From Acidobacteriota bacterium (GTDB taxonomy: Bacteria; Acidobacteriota; Blastocatellia; Pyrinomonadales; Pyrinomonadaceae), in NCBI GenBank assembly GCA_019639235.1, contig JAHBSG010000004.1:155828-219827 (forward strand): 64,000 bases of DNA. Reading direction: 5' to 3'. This document shows positions 9,516-20,143 of the stretch, in pieces. A model generated the notes under the pieces. That model had not been told where the DNA came from, ran no database searches, and worked only from the letters and a program-made list of their open reading frames with translations. Both the position numbers and the translations under genes were made by a program. The first letter of the stretch is position 1; every line of letters starts with the position of its first letter.

Positions 9516-9553
9516 AAAGTAACGGCCCTGACGGAATGTTACCATCAGGGCCG
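9516..9553 (-). terminator. terminator of the ClpA/C-like gene
   Basis: A 9-bp stem, CGGCCCTGA (9523-9531) and TCAGGGCCG (9545-9553), with a 13-base loop. Read on the minus strand it follows the Clp stop (9578) and is succeeded by TTACTTTTTT. Confidence 0.82.
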
Positions 9554-9577
9554 CTTTATATCGAAACTGTGTTCCGA

Positions 9578-11857
9578 TCAGTTCAGGCTGAACCCGTCGG
9601 TAGCACGCACTGCGATCTCGCCGTTTTCGGCATCGACCCGGAAACGCATACCTGTCTTCCAGATGTTCGTGATCGGAAGTTTGACCTTCTGATCGATGTG
9701 CCGCTTCAGGAAGCGAGCACCATATGCCGGGCTGTAACCGTTCTCGGTGAGCAGGTCAACCGCGGCCTCGGTCACCTCGATCAATTTTCCCTGCCGCTCC
9801 ATGTGTCGCTGCATCTTGCTCAGATAAAGACGGGCGATCTCACGCACTTCATCCATCGTCAGTGGCGAGAAGACAATTATCTCATCGATGCGATTTCTGA
9901 ATTCCGGGGTGAACCGTGTTTCGGCTGCCTTCATTACCTCGCCTTTGATCGCCTTGACCTCGCCGACCGACTTCGTGCCGAAGCCGAGGGGTTTCTCGTA
10001 TTTCTTGAAGTTCTCTGACCCAAGGTTCGAGGTCATTATGACGATCGCGTCCGAAAGATAGACCTTCTTTCCGCGGCCATCGGTTATCCATCCTTCATCA
10101 AATGCCTGAAGGAACAGATTCATCAAGTAAGGCGATGCCTTCTCGACCTCGTCAAGAAGAAGGACAGTGTAGGGGTTGTCCCTAAGTTGCTCGGTCAGGA
10201 TTCCACCGCGTTCCGAACCTACAATCCCACGAGGCATTCCGATCAATTTCTCGATCCCAACGGTTCCGTCGCCGTATTCTGAGAGATCGATCCTGATCAT
10301 CTTGCCCTCATCGCCGAACATGAACTCGGCGACGGCTTTGGCAAGCTCGGTTTTCCCGACACCGGTCGGGCCAAGGAAAAGCAGCACGCCGTCCGGTGCG
10401 TAAAAATTCTCCTTAAGCGGCCCTTTGTTAAGCCGGAGCCTCTCGGCGACAGCCTGAACAGCTTCTTTTTGTCCGATGACACGCTTTCCGAGCTCCGCCT
10501 CCATTGCAGAGAAACGGTCCGAGGTATCGCGGTAGATCATGTCCTTCGGGATCCGCGATTCCTGCGAGATGACATCAATGATGTGCTCGGGCTGGACGAC
10601 GTGGTCGTCTGATTCATTTATCTCGACCTTTACGGAAGCGGTATCGAGCCAGCCGATCGCCTTATCCGGCAAATGGAGGTGACGGATGTAACGCGGCGAC
10701 ATCTCAAGAGCAGTGTTGATCGCCTCTTCCGAGATGGTGACCGAGTAGTTCTTCTCGAGCCGCGGCTTAATGCCCATCAAAATTCTACGCGTTTCATCGA
10801 TCGTTGGTTCCTCGACCTTGACCAACCGGAAACGCCGCGAAAGGGCCTCGTCCTCGGCAATAAACTCCTTGTATTCGGTCATCGTCGTTGCCCCGATTAT
10901 CCGGAGTTCGCCGCGGGCAAGGGCCGACTTGAACATATTCGCCGCATCGGAGGTCGTACCCATTGCCGCTCCGGCACCGATGATGGTATGAGCCTCGTCG
11001 ATGAAAAGAATGATATTGTCCTTCTCTTTGACCTCGTCGATGATTCCCTTGATCCGCTCCTCAAACATGCCGCGGAGCATGGTCCCGGCAACGATACCGC
11101 CCATCTGAAGCTGAACGATATGCGAATCGCGAAGCCTCGCCGGCACCTTGTCAGGTTCGAGTTCGATCAAACGAGCGAGTCCCTCAACGACGGCTGTTTT
11201 GCCGACTCCGGGCTCACCGACGAGCATTGGTGAATTCGAGCGCTCGCGGTGGGCAAGGATCTCGATCATCTGCCGGATCTCTTTCTCGCGACCGATCGTC
11301 GGCGGGATCTTATCCTGCCGGGCGAGTTTGTTCATTGAGACTCCGAAGTGCCGGAGAAAGTTCGGAAGTTCGTATTTCTGCCGTACTCTTTCCTCTTCCT
11401 TTTCACGCTTTCGAATGCGGGTACGGGCAGTCTGGGCAACTTCCTCGCCGGGAACTCCAAGGTTCTGCAAGAGGTCCACCAAAACACTTCGGTCGTCATT
11501 CGATAGAACGTAAAAAAGGTCGGTGCCGTCAATAACCCTCCGGCCTTGCGAACGGGCACGGTCCATAGCCCGCTTGAAGAGTTCGGTTGTCTCCGGAGCG
11601 ATGCGGAAGCCATTTCCCGTGTGTTGCCGGCCATTCTCCAGCCGACGCTCGATCAGAAGCTTCACCGACCTCGGATCGACCGCGAGGTCACGCATCGTTG
11701 CAGTGAAAAGCTCTTCCTCTTCGTTCGAGAGCGCGTGAAGAACGTGCTCGACCGCAACGTAGTTCTGATCCCGCCTCCGCGATGCATCCAGGGCGGATTC
11801 AAGTATCCTGCGGCCGGCTTCGCTGAATTTATCTTTATAAGCGTCTATGTCTGCCAT
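9578..11857 (-). CDS. Clp/Hsp100 AAA+ ATPase, ClpA/ClpC-like, without the coiled-coil M domain
   Basis: Double-ring protein unfoldase of 759 residues. It has an N-terminal Clp_N repeat domain, a D1 ATPase (Walker [10 protein letters not shown], Walker B IILFIDEAH) and a D2 ATPase ([19 protein letters not shown]). The D1-D2 link is short, so no ClpB/ClpC-type M coiled coil is present. In D2 the stretch YEKPLGFGTK sits where ClpA has IGL and ClpC has VGF, the loop that docks on ClpP, so it probably feeds a ClpP protease rather than acting as a disaggregase. Start is ATG 11857 (MADIDAYKDKF); the frame runs 23 codons further without family resemblance. It is the last gene of the hsp20-clpB-grpE-clp series, 117 bases after grpE. 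Confidence 0.85.
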   Translation of the reverse strand: MADIDAYKDKFSEAGRRILESALDASRRRDQNYVAVEHVLHALSNEEEELFTATMRDLAVDPRSVKLLIERRLENGRQHTGNGFRIAPETTELFKRAMDRARSQGRRVIDGTDLFYVLSNDDRSVLVDLLQNLGVPGEEVAQTARTRIRKREKEEERVRQKYELPNFLRHFGVSMNKLARQDKIPPTIGREKEIRQMIEILAHRERSNSPMLVGEPGVGKTAVVEGLARLIELEPDKVPARLRDSHIVQLQMGGIVAGTMLRGMFEERIKGIIDEVKEKDNIILFIDEAHTIIGAGAAMGTTSDAANMFKSALARGELRIIGATTMTEYKEFIAEDEALSRRFRLVKVEEPTIDETRRILMGIKPRLEKNYSVTISEEAINTALEMSPRYIRHLHLPDKAIGWLDTASVKVEINESDDHVVQPEHIIDVISQESRIPKDMIYRDTSDRFSAMEAELGKRVIGQKEAVQAVAERLRLNKGPLKENFYAPDGVLLFLGPTGVGKTELAKAVAEFMFGDEGKMIRIDLSEYGDGTVGIEKLIGMPRGIVGSERGGILTEQLRDNPYTVLLLDEVEKASPYLMNLFLQAFDEGWITDGRGKKVYLSDAIVIMTSNLGSENFKKYEKPLGFGTKSVGEVKAIKGEVMKAAETRFTPEFRNRIDEIIVFSPLTMDEVREIARLYLSKMQRHMERQGKLIEVTEAAVDLLTENGYSPAYGARFLKRHIDQKVKLPITNIWKTGMRFRVDAENGEIAVRATDGFSLN

Positions 11858-11974
11858 ATTAATTACACTCTCGATGAGACGTTTCGGGGGCGAGCTTTGG
11901 CGGAAAAGCCAACCCCATGATATCACCCGCGGGCGGTTCAGGCGAAGAAATTTCTGAGCCCTTTCCTGAAAAGC

Positions 11975-12652
11975 CTATTTGCCGGCCTCGCGAGCTATCG
12001 ATTTTCCGACCTGCACCCTCGCCGGACGAAGTAATCTGTCGCCAAACCGATAGCCTTTCTGGTACTCAGCGGTCACCTTTCCGTCCTGATCACCTTCGAC
12101 CGGAAGCATATCGACTGCTTCATGTATCTCCGGATCGAAATCCACACCGACGGAAGCGACCGGCTCAACGCCGACGCTTACCAAGGCCTGCTCGAACGAA
12201 CGAGCAACACCGCGAACGCCATCCCTTAAGTTCTCGACCGACGCATCGGTCTCACTCGCCGTAACCGCCAGGTTCAAGTTATCGAGAACCGGCAAAAGCG
12301 CCTGCAGGAAATTGAACTTGCTCTGGCTTGCCCGGTCCTCAAGGGTCTTCATCAGCCGGGCACGCATTTCCGATGTCTCTTTTTCAAGGTCAGCCTTCGC
12401 CTGCTCGAACTTTGCCTGAACGCCGACAAGCTTAGATTCGGCAGCTTCGCGTCGATCGGTTTCAGCTTTAAGCCGGGACTCAAGTTCGATCTCCCTTGGA
12501 GACTTCTGCCGTTCATTCGGTGAAGGGTTTTCTTCGGCCGCTTCGGGCGTCTTGCGCTCCCCGCTCTCGTCGAACCGGCGTTTGTCGTTTATCGGTATCT
12601 TCAAATCTTCACCCTCTTGGGATTCAAGTTCTTCAGTCTCTCGATCTTTCAT
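11975..12652 (-). CDS. grpE: GrpE-family nucleotide exchange factor, second paralogue
   Basis: Releases ADP from DnaK. The N-terminal half is charged coiled coil (residues about 55-115). The C-terminal half carries the GrpE head: FLQALLPVLDNLNLAV, a loop VGVEPVASVGVDFDPEIHEAV, and the closing YQKGYRFGDRLLRPARVQV. Start ATG 12652 is preferred over a GTG six codons upstream. This is the second grpE in the window; the other lies in the hrcA-grpE-dnaK-dnaJ operon at 28.8-29.7 kb, and the two are clearly diverged. Its position directly after clpB suggests that it serves the DnaK-ClpB disaggregation route, which is inference. Confidence 0.85.
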   Translation of the reverse strand: MKDRETEELESQEGEDLKIPINDKRRFDESGERKTPEAAEENPSPNERQKSPREIELESRLKAETDRREAAESKLVGVQAKFEQAKADLEKETSEMRARLMKTLEDRASQSKFNFLQALLPVLDNLNLAVTASETDASVENLRDGVRGVARSFEQALVSVGVEPVASVGVDFDPEIHEAVDMLPVEGDQDGKVTAEYQKGYRFGDRLLRPARVQVGKSIAREAGK

Positions 12653-12809
12653 TTTCTGTCTTCTGAACACAATACAAAATTCTAAGCGTTCGGACCTACG
12701 ATTGAAAGCCCCGGACCAAACATCGCCGGAGCACGTTTATGACCTAAAGGGCCGCTGTCGCTCTCATCCAAGTAGCAAAGGCCCTCACGGCGTAGTTTCT
12801 GTCAGGCGT

Positions 12810-15422
12810 TCAATTTTGTCCCGCCGCCTTTTCCCCCTCGCTCGGGGAAAATATAAGTTCGCCGTTCTTTGCAGTCACGTTTACGGTCTGGCCCGCGGCG
12901 ATCTCACCATTAAGCAGCTTGACCGCAAGCGGATTTTGCACCAGCGATTGAATCGCCCGCTTAAGCGGCCGAGCACCGTAAACCGGGTCGTAACCCTCGG
13001 TGATCAGAAGATCACGGGCAGATGCGTCAAGCTCAATCGCGACGTTTCGTTCGGCAAGCATCGTTTTGAGCTTCGCAAGCTGAATGTCGATGATCGAAGC
13101 GATCTCTTCTTTCCCGAGTTGATGGAAGACGACGATGTCGTCGATCCTGTTCAGGAACTCCGGCTTGAAATGGTCGCGAAGTACCTGAAGCACATTCGCA
13201 CGAATATCGCGGTCGGCGAGCGGGTTCTCGGCCGAGGCCTGTATCTCACGCGAACCGAGGTTCGAGGTCATTATCAGGACCGTATTCTTGAAATCCACCA
13301 CCCGGCCCTTGCTGTCGGTCAAACGGCCGTCATCAAGGATCTGGAGAAGGACATTGAACACATCAGGGTGAGCCTTTTCGATCTCGTCGAAAAGCACAAC
13401 CGAATACGGCCGGCGCCGGACAGCCTCGGTCAGTTGGCCGCCTTCCTCGTAACCGACATAACCCGGAGGAGCGCCGATCATCCGGGCGACAGCGTGCTTC
13501 TCCATGTATTCGGACATATCGAGCCGGACCATGGCCCGCTCGTCATCGAAAAGAAATTCCGCGAGAGCGCGGGCAGTTTCCGTCTTACCAACGCCAGTCG
13601 GGCCAAGAAAGATGAACGAGCCGACCGGTCGATTCGGGTCCTGAAGACCAGCCCTCGCACGGCGAACGGCGTTTGCCACTGCCGAAAGTGCCTCGTCTTG
13701 CCCGATGACGCGATGGCGAAGGTTGTCCTCCATCGAAACAAGCTTCTGCATTTCGCTTTGGAGCATCTTTGAAACCGGCACGCCGGTCCATTTTGCGACG
13801 ACCTCCGCGACGTCTTCCTCATCGACCTCTTCTTTTAAGAAGACACCTTCTTTCTGCAGGTCTTCAAGCCTCGCCTGCTCGGTCTCAAGCTGCTTTTCGA
13901 GTTCGGGTATGCGGCCGTACTGTAGCTCTGCGGCCTTATTTAGGTCGCCGGCCTGGCGGGCGTGCTCAAGCTCAAGCTTTGCTTCTTCAAGCTGCTCTTT
14001 GCCGGTACGCATCTTCTCGATCTCTTCTTTTTCCGACTGCCACTTGGCCTTCATCGCCGAGGATCGTTCTTTAAGATCCGCGATCCGCTTCTCAATATCG
14101 CCGAGCCGTTCCTTCGATTTTTCGTCGGTCTCGCGTCCGAGTGCTTGCCGCTCGATCTCAAGTTGCAGGATCTCGCGCTCGAGTTCATCGATCTCCTGCG
14201 GAAGCGAATCGATCTCGATTCGGATCCGCGATGCCGCCTCGTCTATCAGGTCGATGGCTTTATCCGGGAGGAATCGATCAGTAATGTAGCGGTTCGAGAG
14301 CATCGCCGCCGCAACGATCGCGGCATCTTTAATGCGAACACCGTGGTGGACCTCGTAGCGTTCCTTCAAGCCTCTGAGTATTGCGATGGTGTCCTCAACG
14401 TTCGGCTCGCCGATGTAAACCTGCTGGAAGCGTCGCTCGAGGGCTTTATCTTTTTCGATGTACTTCTGATATTCGTTCAGCGTCGTCGCACCGACAGCCC
14501 GCAATGTGCCGCGGGCAAGAGCCGGCTTTAGCATGTTCGAAGCATCGATGGCGCCTTCCGAAGCTCCGGCTCCAACAAGTGTATGAAGCTCATCGATGAA
14601 GAGAATTATTTGGCCCTCGGCTTTCTCGATCTCCTTGAGTACTGCCTTTAGTCGGTCTTCGAACTCGCCGCGATACTTCGCTCCGGCGAGCATCGCACCA
14701 AGGTCGAGCGAGACAAGCCGCTTGTTCTTGAGCGTTTCCGGCACGTCGCCTGACACGATCCGCTGGGCAAGTCCCTCGACGATCGCTGTTTTACCGACAC
14801 CGGGTTCGCCGATCAGCACAGGGTTGTTCTTTGTCCTCCGAGAGAGTATCTGGATCGTCCGCCTGATCTCATCGTCGCGGCCAATAACGGGGTCGAGCTT
14901 GCCTTTCCGCGCTCGCTCGGTCAGGTCCTGAGCGTATTTTTCGAGTGCCTGGAAATTTTCCTCGGCGTTTTGGTCCGTGATCCGCGATCCGCCCCGCATT
15001 TCTGTGATCACCGTTTCAAGGTCTTCGCGGGTCACGCCGTTCGAGCGGAGGATGCGGCCTGCGTCTCCATCTTTTTCCGAGGCGATCGAAAGCAGCAGGT
15101 GCTCGGTCGAGACGTACTCGTCCTGCATCTTCTCCGCGATTTTCTGAACTTCCTGAAAGAGCGTGTTCGTGCGCGAGCTGAAATACTGCTGCCCGCCGGT
15201 GACCTTCGGCATCTTGTCGATCGAGGCCTGAATGTCGGCTGCGATGGCCGTCGCATTTGCACCGATCTTTCCGAGGATCGGCTTCAGCACGCCTTCCTTT
15301 TGCTCAAGCATCGCGGCCAGAATATGCTCCGGCTCCACCTGCTGGTTTTGTGCCTTTTCCGCAACTCCGATCGCCGCCTGAACTGCCTCTTGCCCGCGGA
15401 TCGTAAATCTATCGAATCTCAT
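12810..15422 (-). CDS. clpB: ATP-dependent chaperone ClpB
   Basis: Cytosolic disaggregase working with DnaK. Full length (870 residues). Clp_N repeats occupy about 1-145. D1 has GEPGVGKTA and the sensor-rich [16 protein letters not shown] long M-domain coiled coil (residues about 400-525, rich in E/K/L) identifies ClpB rather than ClpA/C. D2 has [14 protein letters not shown] and [14 protein letters not shown]. No ClpP-binding tripeptide is seen in the D2 loop. The start [10 protein letters not shown] is preceded by AAGGA. It lies 91 bases after hsp20 in the same direction. Confidence 0.96.
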   Translation of the reverse strand: MRFDRFTIRGQEAVQAAIGVAEKAQNQQVEPEHILAAMLEQKEGVLKPILGKIGANATAIAADIQASIDKMPKVTGGQQYFSSRTNTLFQEVQKIAEKMQDEYVSTEHLLLSIASEKDGDAGRILRSNGVTREDLETVITEMRGGSRITDQNAEENFQALEKYAQDLTERARKGKLDPVIGRDDEIRRTIQILSRRTKNNPVLIGEPGVGKTAIVEGLAQRIVSGDVPETLKNKRLVSLDLGAMLAGAKYRGEFEDRLKAVLKEIEKAEGQIILFIDELHTLVGAGASEGAIDASNMLKPALARGTLRAVGATTLNEYQKYIEKDKALERRFQQVYIGEPNVEDTIAILRGLKERYEVHHGVRIKDAAIVAAAMLSNRYITDRFLPDKAIDLIDEAASRIRIEIDSLPQEIDELEREILQLEIERQALGRETDEKSKERLGDIEKRIADLKERSSAMKAKWQSEKEEIEKMRTGKEQLEEAKLELEHARQAGDLNKAAELQYGRIPELEKQLETEQARLEDLQKEGVFLKEEVDEEDVAEVVAKWTGVPVSKMLQSEMQKLVSMEDNLRHRVIGQDEALSAVANAVRRARAGLQDPNRPVGSFIFLGPTGVGKTETARALAEFLFDDERAMVRLDMSEYMEKHAVARMIGAPPGYVGYEEGGQLTEAVRRRPYSVVLFDEIEKAHPDVFNVLLQILDDGRLTDSKGRVVDFKNTVLIMTSNLGSREIQASAENPLADRDIRANVLQVLRDHFKPEFLNRIDDIVVFHQLGKEEIASIIDIQLAKLKTMLAERNVAIELDASARDLLITEGYDPVYGARPLKRAIQSLVQNPLAVKLLNGEIAAGQTVNVTAKNGELIFSPSEGEKAAGQN

Positions 15423-15451
15423 GTCCTTATTTTATCCTAAAGACGGCGCGA

Positions 15452-15483
15452 CGCAGAGAGCTTGTTGTGCAGGGCTCTCTGCG
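15452..15483 (-). terminator. hairpin between hsp20 and clpB
   Basis: Exact 10-bp stem CGCAGAGAGC (15452-15461) and GCTCTCTGCG (15474-15483). On the minus strand it follows the hsp20 stop and precedes clpB. No long T-run follows, so it may only attenuate or stabilise the hsp20 message. Confidence 0.5.
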
Positions 15484-15513
15484 CCGTTCCGTCGGTTCCT
15501 GCAAATCGGAGAA

Positions 15514-16005
15514 CTAAGCGTTCGCTGACTTGCTTTCTGCTTCGATCGCCTTCGCTCCGGTTCCGGAAGCGGTGATCTCGATCTTCCGGGCCTTGGTCTC
15601 TTCTCGCTTCGGAAGAGCAACGCGGAGAACTCCATTCTCAAAGTCCGCCGTAGCTCCTTCGGCGGTGATCGTCTGCGGAAGCGTGAACTGTCTCGTGAAC
15701 GAACCGTAAGCTCGCTCAACGCGATGGTAGTTGTCGCCCTCGGTCTTCTTCTCGAACTTGCGTTCGCCCTTTAGGGTCAGCACATTGTTCTCGACCGAAA
15801 CCTCAAAGTCTTCGCGGTTCATTCCCGGAAGCTCGGCTTCAACGATGAGCCGGTTCTCGTCTTCATAAATATCCACGTTAGGGCTCCACGAGCCGCGAGC
15901 AAATTCGCCGCGGTCAACTGAGGCCGGCACTGCGCTAAAAAGCCGGTTCATTTCGTCGTTAAGCGTCCGAAGTTCGCGAAAGGGGTCAAATTTGATCATG
16001 CTCAT
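15514..16005 (-). CDS. Hsp20/alpha-crystallin small heat-shock protein
   Basis: ATP-independent holdase of 163 residues that keeps unfolding proteins soluble for DnaK/ClpB. The alpha-crystallin domain spans about 40-140 (WSPNVDIYEDENRLIVEAELPGMNREDFEV ... NGVLRVALPKRE). The C-terminal I-x-I motif is seen as KIEIT. Three near in-frame ATGs exist. GGAGG at 16014-16018 lies 8 bases before the ATG at 16005, which favours MSMIKFDPF as the start; the frame itself runs back to a TTG at 16020 that overlaps the ribosome site. It leads the minus-strand stress cluster. Confidence 0.93.
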   Translation of the reverse strand: MSMIKFDPFRELRTLNDEMNRLFSAVPASVDRGEFARGSWSPNVDIYEDENRLIVEAELPGMNREDFEVSVENNVLTLKGERKFEKKTEGDNYHRVERAYGSFTRQFTLPQTITAEGATADFENGVLRVALPKREETKARKIEITASGTGAKAIEAESKSANA

Positions 16006-16069
16006 AATCATTTCCTCCAAAAAGTTACTGGTTGATTGGGTTCAATGACTAAATAATTAGTCTAGGAAA

Positions 16070-16098
16070 ATAATAAAATCTGAGTGTTATAATGTCAA
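16070..16098 (-). promoter_or_regulatory. sigma70-type promoter of the hsp20 cluster
   Basis: On the minus strand a perfect -35 TTGACA (16093-16098) and -10 TATTAT (16070-16075) are spaced by exactly 17 bases, about 65 bases before the hsp20 start. No CIRCE inverted repeat is seen, only a half-like ACACTC inside the spacer, so HrcA control is not evident. Confidence 0.75.
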
Positions 16099-16261
16099 GT
16101 GTATTTTGTACGTCCACGGGCCTGAGAGAATTTGCATATTTCCATTGTCGAATAGATGACACAACCGCCTTTTCTCGGTTATATTTAGGAACGTTCTATA
16201 ACAACCGAAAGACGGGAATTCTCGTTTCTCCTCGCCCAATTTTTCGGACCAGCCGGCGCAT

Positions 16262-17326
<1,065 letters not shown>

Positions 17327-17337
17327 GGGCTTGAGCT

Positions 17338-18249
17338 ATGCAGGATATCCTGAATTGGGGTTTCTTTTTCTCGGGACTGACGGCGGCGACGCCGCTGATC
17401 TTTGCTGCGCTCGGTGGGCTTTTTTCGGAGCGGTCGGGCGTGATCAACATTGCACTTGAAGGGCTCCTGCTTTCCGGTGCATTCACCGCTGCTGTGGTAA
17501 CGTACCAGACTGGGAATCCGTATCTCGGCCTGCTCTGTGGTATTGGTGCGGGTATTGTCACTGCAGCCGTTTATGCGATCGCAGTGTTGGAATTTGAGGC
17601 GGATCAGGTTGTCGCCGGTATGGCGATAAACTTCTTGATGCTTGGGCTGCCCGCATTGATCAGCGGCGTGATCTACGACTCAACGGGTTCAACGCCGCAG
17701 ATCGATAAAGCACAGAAGATACCGGTCATCTTCGGCGGCCTTTCGTATGCGACGATACTTGCTCTTTTCACGGTCGCCGTAGCGTGGTATGCCCTCTACA
17801 AAACACCGTTCGGTTTGCGGCTCCGAGCCGCCGGTGAAAATCCGGAAGCGGCCGACGCGGCGGGTATTAATGTGAAGCTGCTTCGGTACTCGGCGGTCAT
17901 CATTTCGGGCGTTCTCGCAGCGATCGGCGGGGCATTCCTTGCCACCGGCCAATCGTCGCTGTTCACCCGCGGCATGTCGGCGGGCCGCGGCTTCATCGCT
18001 TTGGCAGCATTGATCCTGGCGAAGTGGAAACCGGTGCCGGTATTGTTCGCGTGTTTGTTCTTCGGGTTCACGGAGGCCCTTACGATACAGATACAAGGGG
18101 CGCCATGGGCAAAGATCAACGGAGAACCGATCCCGATCCAGTTCATTGAAATGATCCCTTATGTCCTCACGATCATTGTGCTGGCCGGCTTCATCGGATT
18201 GAGCCGTGCACCAAAGGCTCTGGGGCAACCGTACAGGAAAGAGAAGTAG
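17338..18249 (+). CDS. ABC transporter permease, nucleoside (YufQ type)
   Basis: Partner permease of 303 residues, with the family pattern TPLIFAALGGLFSERSGVINIALEGLLLSGAF near the N-terminus and LRAAGENPEAADAAGINV in the middle. It should form the heterodimeric channel with the product of the preceding gene. It lies 11 bases after that gene and 14 bases before the purine-nucleoside phosphorylase gene, so all are probably one operon. Confidence 0.85.
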   Translation: MQDILNWGFFFSGLTAATPLIFAALGGLFSERSGVINIALEGLLLSGAFTAAVVTYQTGNPYLGLLCGIGAGIVTAAVYAIAVLEFEADQVVAGMAINFLMLGLPALISGVIYDSTGSTPQIDKAQKIPVIFGGLSYATILALFTVAVAWYALYKTPFGLRLRAAGENPEAADAAGINVKLLRYSAVIISGVLAAIGGAFLATGQSSLFTRGMSAGRGFIALAALILAKWKPVPVLFACLFFGFTEALTIQIQGAPWAKINGEPIPIQFIEMIPYVLTIIVLAGFIGLSRAPKALGQPYRKEK

Positions 18250-18263
18250 CAGACATAGCAAAG

Positions 18264-19118
18264 ATGACGCTAGAAAATGCGGCGGAGGCCGCCGATCTCA
18301 TTCACAGCAAAACTGAACTCCGCCCGCGTATCGCGATCGTCCTTGGCAGCGGATTGGGGGCATTTGCGGACGAATTGGAGGACGCAGTTTCGATCCCCTA
18401 CGAAAGGATTCCGCACTTTGTTCGTTCCACTGTTGAGGGGCACGCGGGTCGGTTGGTCATCGGAACCTGTGGCGGTGTCCCTGTGGCCGTACAGCAGGGG
18501 CGTTTCCATTTCTATGAGGGCTATTCGATGGAACAGGTAATGTTCCCGATGCGGGTCTTTGGGCGGATGGGTGTTGAGGCCGTGATCCTGACCAATGCGG
18601 CCGGGAGCTTAAAGGCTGGAATGCGGCCGGGTGACCTGATGCTGATCGCGGACCACATCAACATGATGGGCGTTAATCCGCTTCGCGGCCCGAATGATGA
18701 AAGGCTCGGCCCGCGGTTTCCGGATATGACGCAGGTTTACGATCGGGAGCTGCAGCGCTTGATCGACGAAGAAGCCAACGGCATTGCGAAGGAGCGCGTC
18801 GAGGCGGGGAAGGACAAGACTTTCAAGGATTTTCTTCACCGCGGCGTCTATTGTGCGCTCTCCGGCCCGACCTACGAAACACCGGCGGAGATCAGGCTCT
18901 ATCGCACACTTGGGGCAGATGCGGTTGGAATGTCGACGGTTCCGGAGGCGATCGCTGCCCGGCACCAAGGCACGCGGGTCGCCGGCATTTCGTGCATCAC
19001 CAACTTTGCGGCGGGAATGACGGACGACATAATTCATCACGATGAGGTAATGGAAGTCGGAGCTCGCGTTTCTGAGGTATTCAAGGAGTTGCTGCGTCGG
19101 GTCATCAAGCGTATATGA
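18264..19118 (+). CDS. punA: purine-nucleoside phosphorylase
   Basis: Splits inosine or guanosine with phosphate to the base and ribose-1-phosphate. It is the trimeric PNP type: phosphate loop LGSGLGAFADEL, GRFHFYEGY, NAAGSLKAGMRPGDLMLI, the base-site stretch GPTYETPAEIR, then GADAVGMSTVPEAIAARH and ITNFAAGM. Length 284 is normal; a short charged insert (about 172-188) precedes HRGVYC. Its stop overlaps the uridine kinase start by four bases (ATGA), so the two are translationally coupled. Confidence 0.93.
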   Translation: MTLENAAEAADLIHSKTELRPRIAIVLGSGLGAFADELEDAVSIPYERIPHFVRSTVEGHAGRLVIGTCGGVPVAVQQGRFHFYEGYSMEQVMFPMRVFGRMGVEAVILTNAAGSLKAGMRPGDLMLIADHINMMGVNPLRGPNDERLGPRFPDMTQVYDRELQRLIDEEANGIAKERVEAGKDKTFKDFLHRGVYCALSGPTYETPAEIRLYRTLGADAVGMSTVPEAIAARHQGTRVAGISCITNFAAGMTDDIIHHDEVMEVGARVSEVFKELLRRVIKRI

Positions 19119-19744
19119 TCATCGGAATCTGTGGAGGAACAGGCTCAGGAAAGACGACCATCGCTCGGGCGATAGTCGATGCTGTCGGCCGTGAAAATGT
19201 CGTCCTCGTCGAACAGGACAGTTACTATCGCAATCTTGCTGACATGCCTCTCGATGAGCGGCACCAGGCGAACTTCGACCATCCGGATTCGATCGACAGC
19301 GATATGTTGGTTAATCATCTAATTCGGCTAAAACAAGGCCTCGTGGTCGAGATGCCGTTGTACGATTTTAAGAGCCACACGCGGAGCGACGAGATAGAGA
19401 TCATTCGGCCCAAGCAGGTCGTGATCGTCGAGGGCATATTGATCTTTGCCGAGCCGCGTGTGTTGGACCTGCTAGATATGCGGGTTTATGTCGATACACC
19501 GGATGACATCCGTTTCATCCGCCGGCTGCGAAGGGATATCGCCGAACGCGGGCGGACCGTTGACTCGGTCATCGACCAATACTACCGGACGGTCCGGCCG
19601 ATGCATTTTGAGTTCGTCGAGCCCTCAAAACGGCATGCCGATATCATCATTCCCGAGGGATCGAACACCGGGATAAGTGTCGAACTTCTTTGCAGCCTGG
19701 TGAGGGAAGAACTCAAGAAGGAAACGACCGTGACCGCAACTTAA
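19115..19744 (+). CDS. udk: uridine kinase
   Basis: Phosphorylates uridine and cytidine to UMP and CMP. It has a P-loop GGTGSGKTTIA at residues 6-16, the family stretch QDSYYRNLADMPLDER, YDFKSHTRSDE and RRLRRDIAERGRT. Length 209 is typical. It starts in a four-base overlap with the phosphorylase gene, and its TAA is followed at once by the cytidine deaminase ATG. Confidence 0.93.
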   Translation: MIIGICGGTGSGKTTIARAIVDAVGRENVVLVEQDSYYRNLADMPLDERHQANFDHPDSIDSDMLVNHLIRLKQGLVVEMPLYDFKSHTRSDEIEIIRPKQVVIVEGILIFAEPRVLDLLDMRVYVDTPDDIRFIRRLRRDIAERGRTVDSVIDQYYRTVRPMHFEFVEPSKRHADIIIPEGSNTGISVELLCSLVREELKKETTVTAT

Positions 19745-20143
19745 ATGGACGAAACCGCTGAAAGATTGCTCTCCGCTGCCCACGAATGCAGGGAAAGGGC
19801 CTTTGCCCCGTTCTCCGGTTTCCGGGTCGGTGCCGCGGTCGAGGCTGATGACGGTTCGATCTTCGCGGGCTGCAATGTCGAATCGGCGAGCTACGGGCTC
19901 ACGATGTGCGCAGAGCGTGTGGCGATCTTTTCGGCGGTCGCCGCGGGCCGCAAACGCATCAAACGGATTTCGGTCGTTGCCGAGAGCGACGAACTAACGG
20001 CGCCATGCGGGGCCTGTCGCCAGGTGATCTGGGAGTTCGGCGGCGATATTCCGGTAACATTATCGAACCTCAATCGCAAAACCGAAACTATCCGGATGAG
20101 CGAACTTCTTCCCAAGGCCTTTGATTCCACATACTTGAAATGA
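19745..20143 (+). CDS. cdd: cytidine deaminase
   Basis: Zinc hydrolase converting cytidine or deoxycytidine to the uridine form. The catalytic motif is NVESASYGLTMCAERVA (zinc Cys and proton-shuttle Glu in CAE) and the second zinc site is PCGACRQVI. The 132-residue length suits the small tetrameric type. ATG follows the uridine kinase stop without a gap. Together with PNP and Udk it completes a route from imported nucleosides to nucleotides and sugar phosphates. Confidence 0.95.
   Translation: MDETAERLLSAAHECRERAFAPFSGFRVGAAVEADDGSIFAGCNVESASYGLTMCAERVAIFSAVAAGRKRIKRISVVAESDELTAPCGACRQVIWEFGGDIPVTLSNLNRKTETIRMSELLPKAFDSTYLK

Noticed and set aside
12552..13772. A 406-codon plus-strand frame over grpE and clpB
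   Set aside because: It is antisense to clpB, whose motifs are intact over the full length.
16070..16098. CIRCE element before hsp20
   Set aside because: Only a half-like ACACTC is present; the second arm at nine bases is missing.
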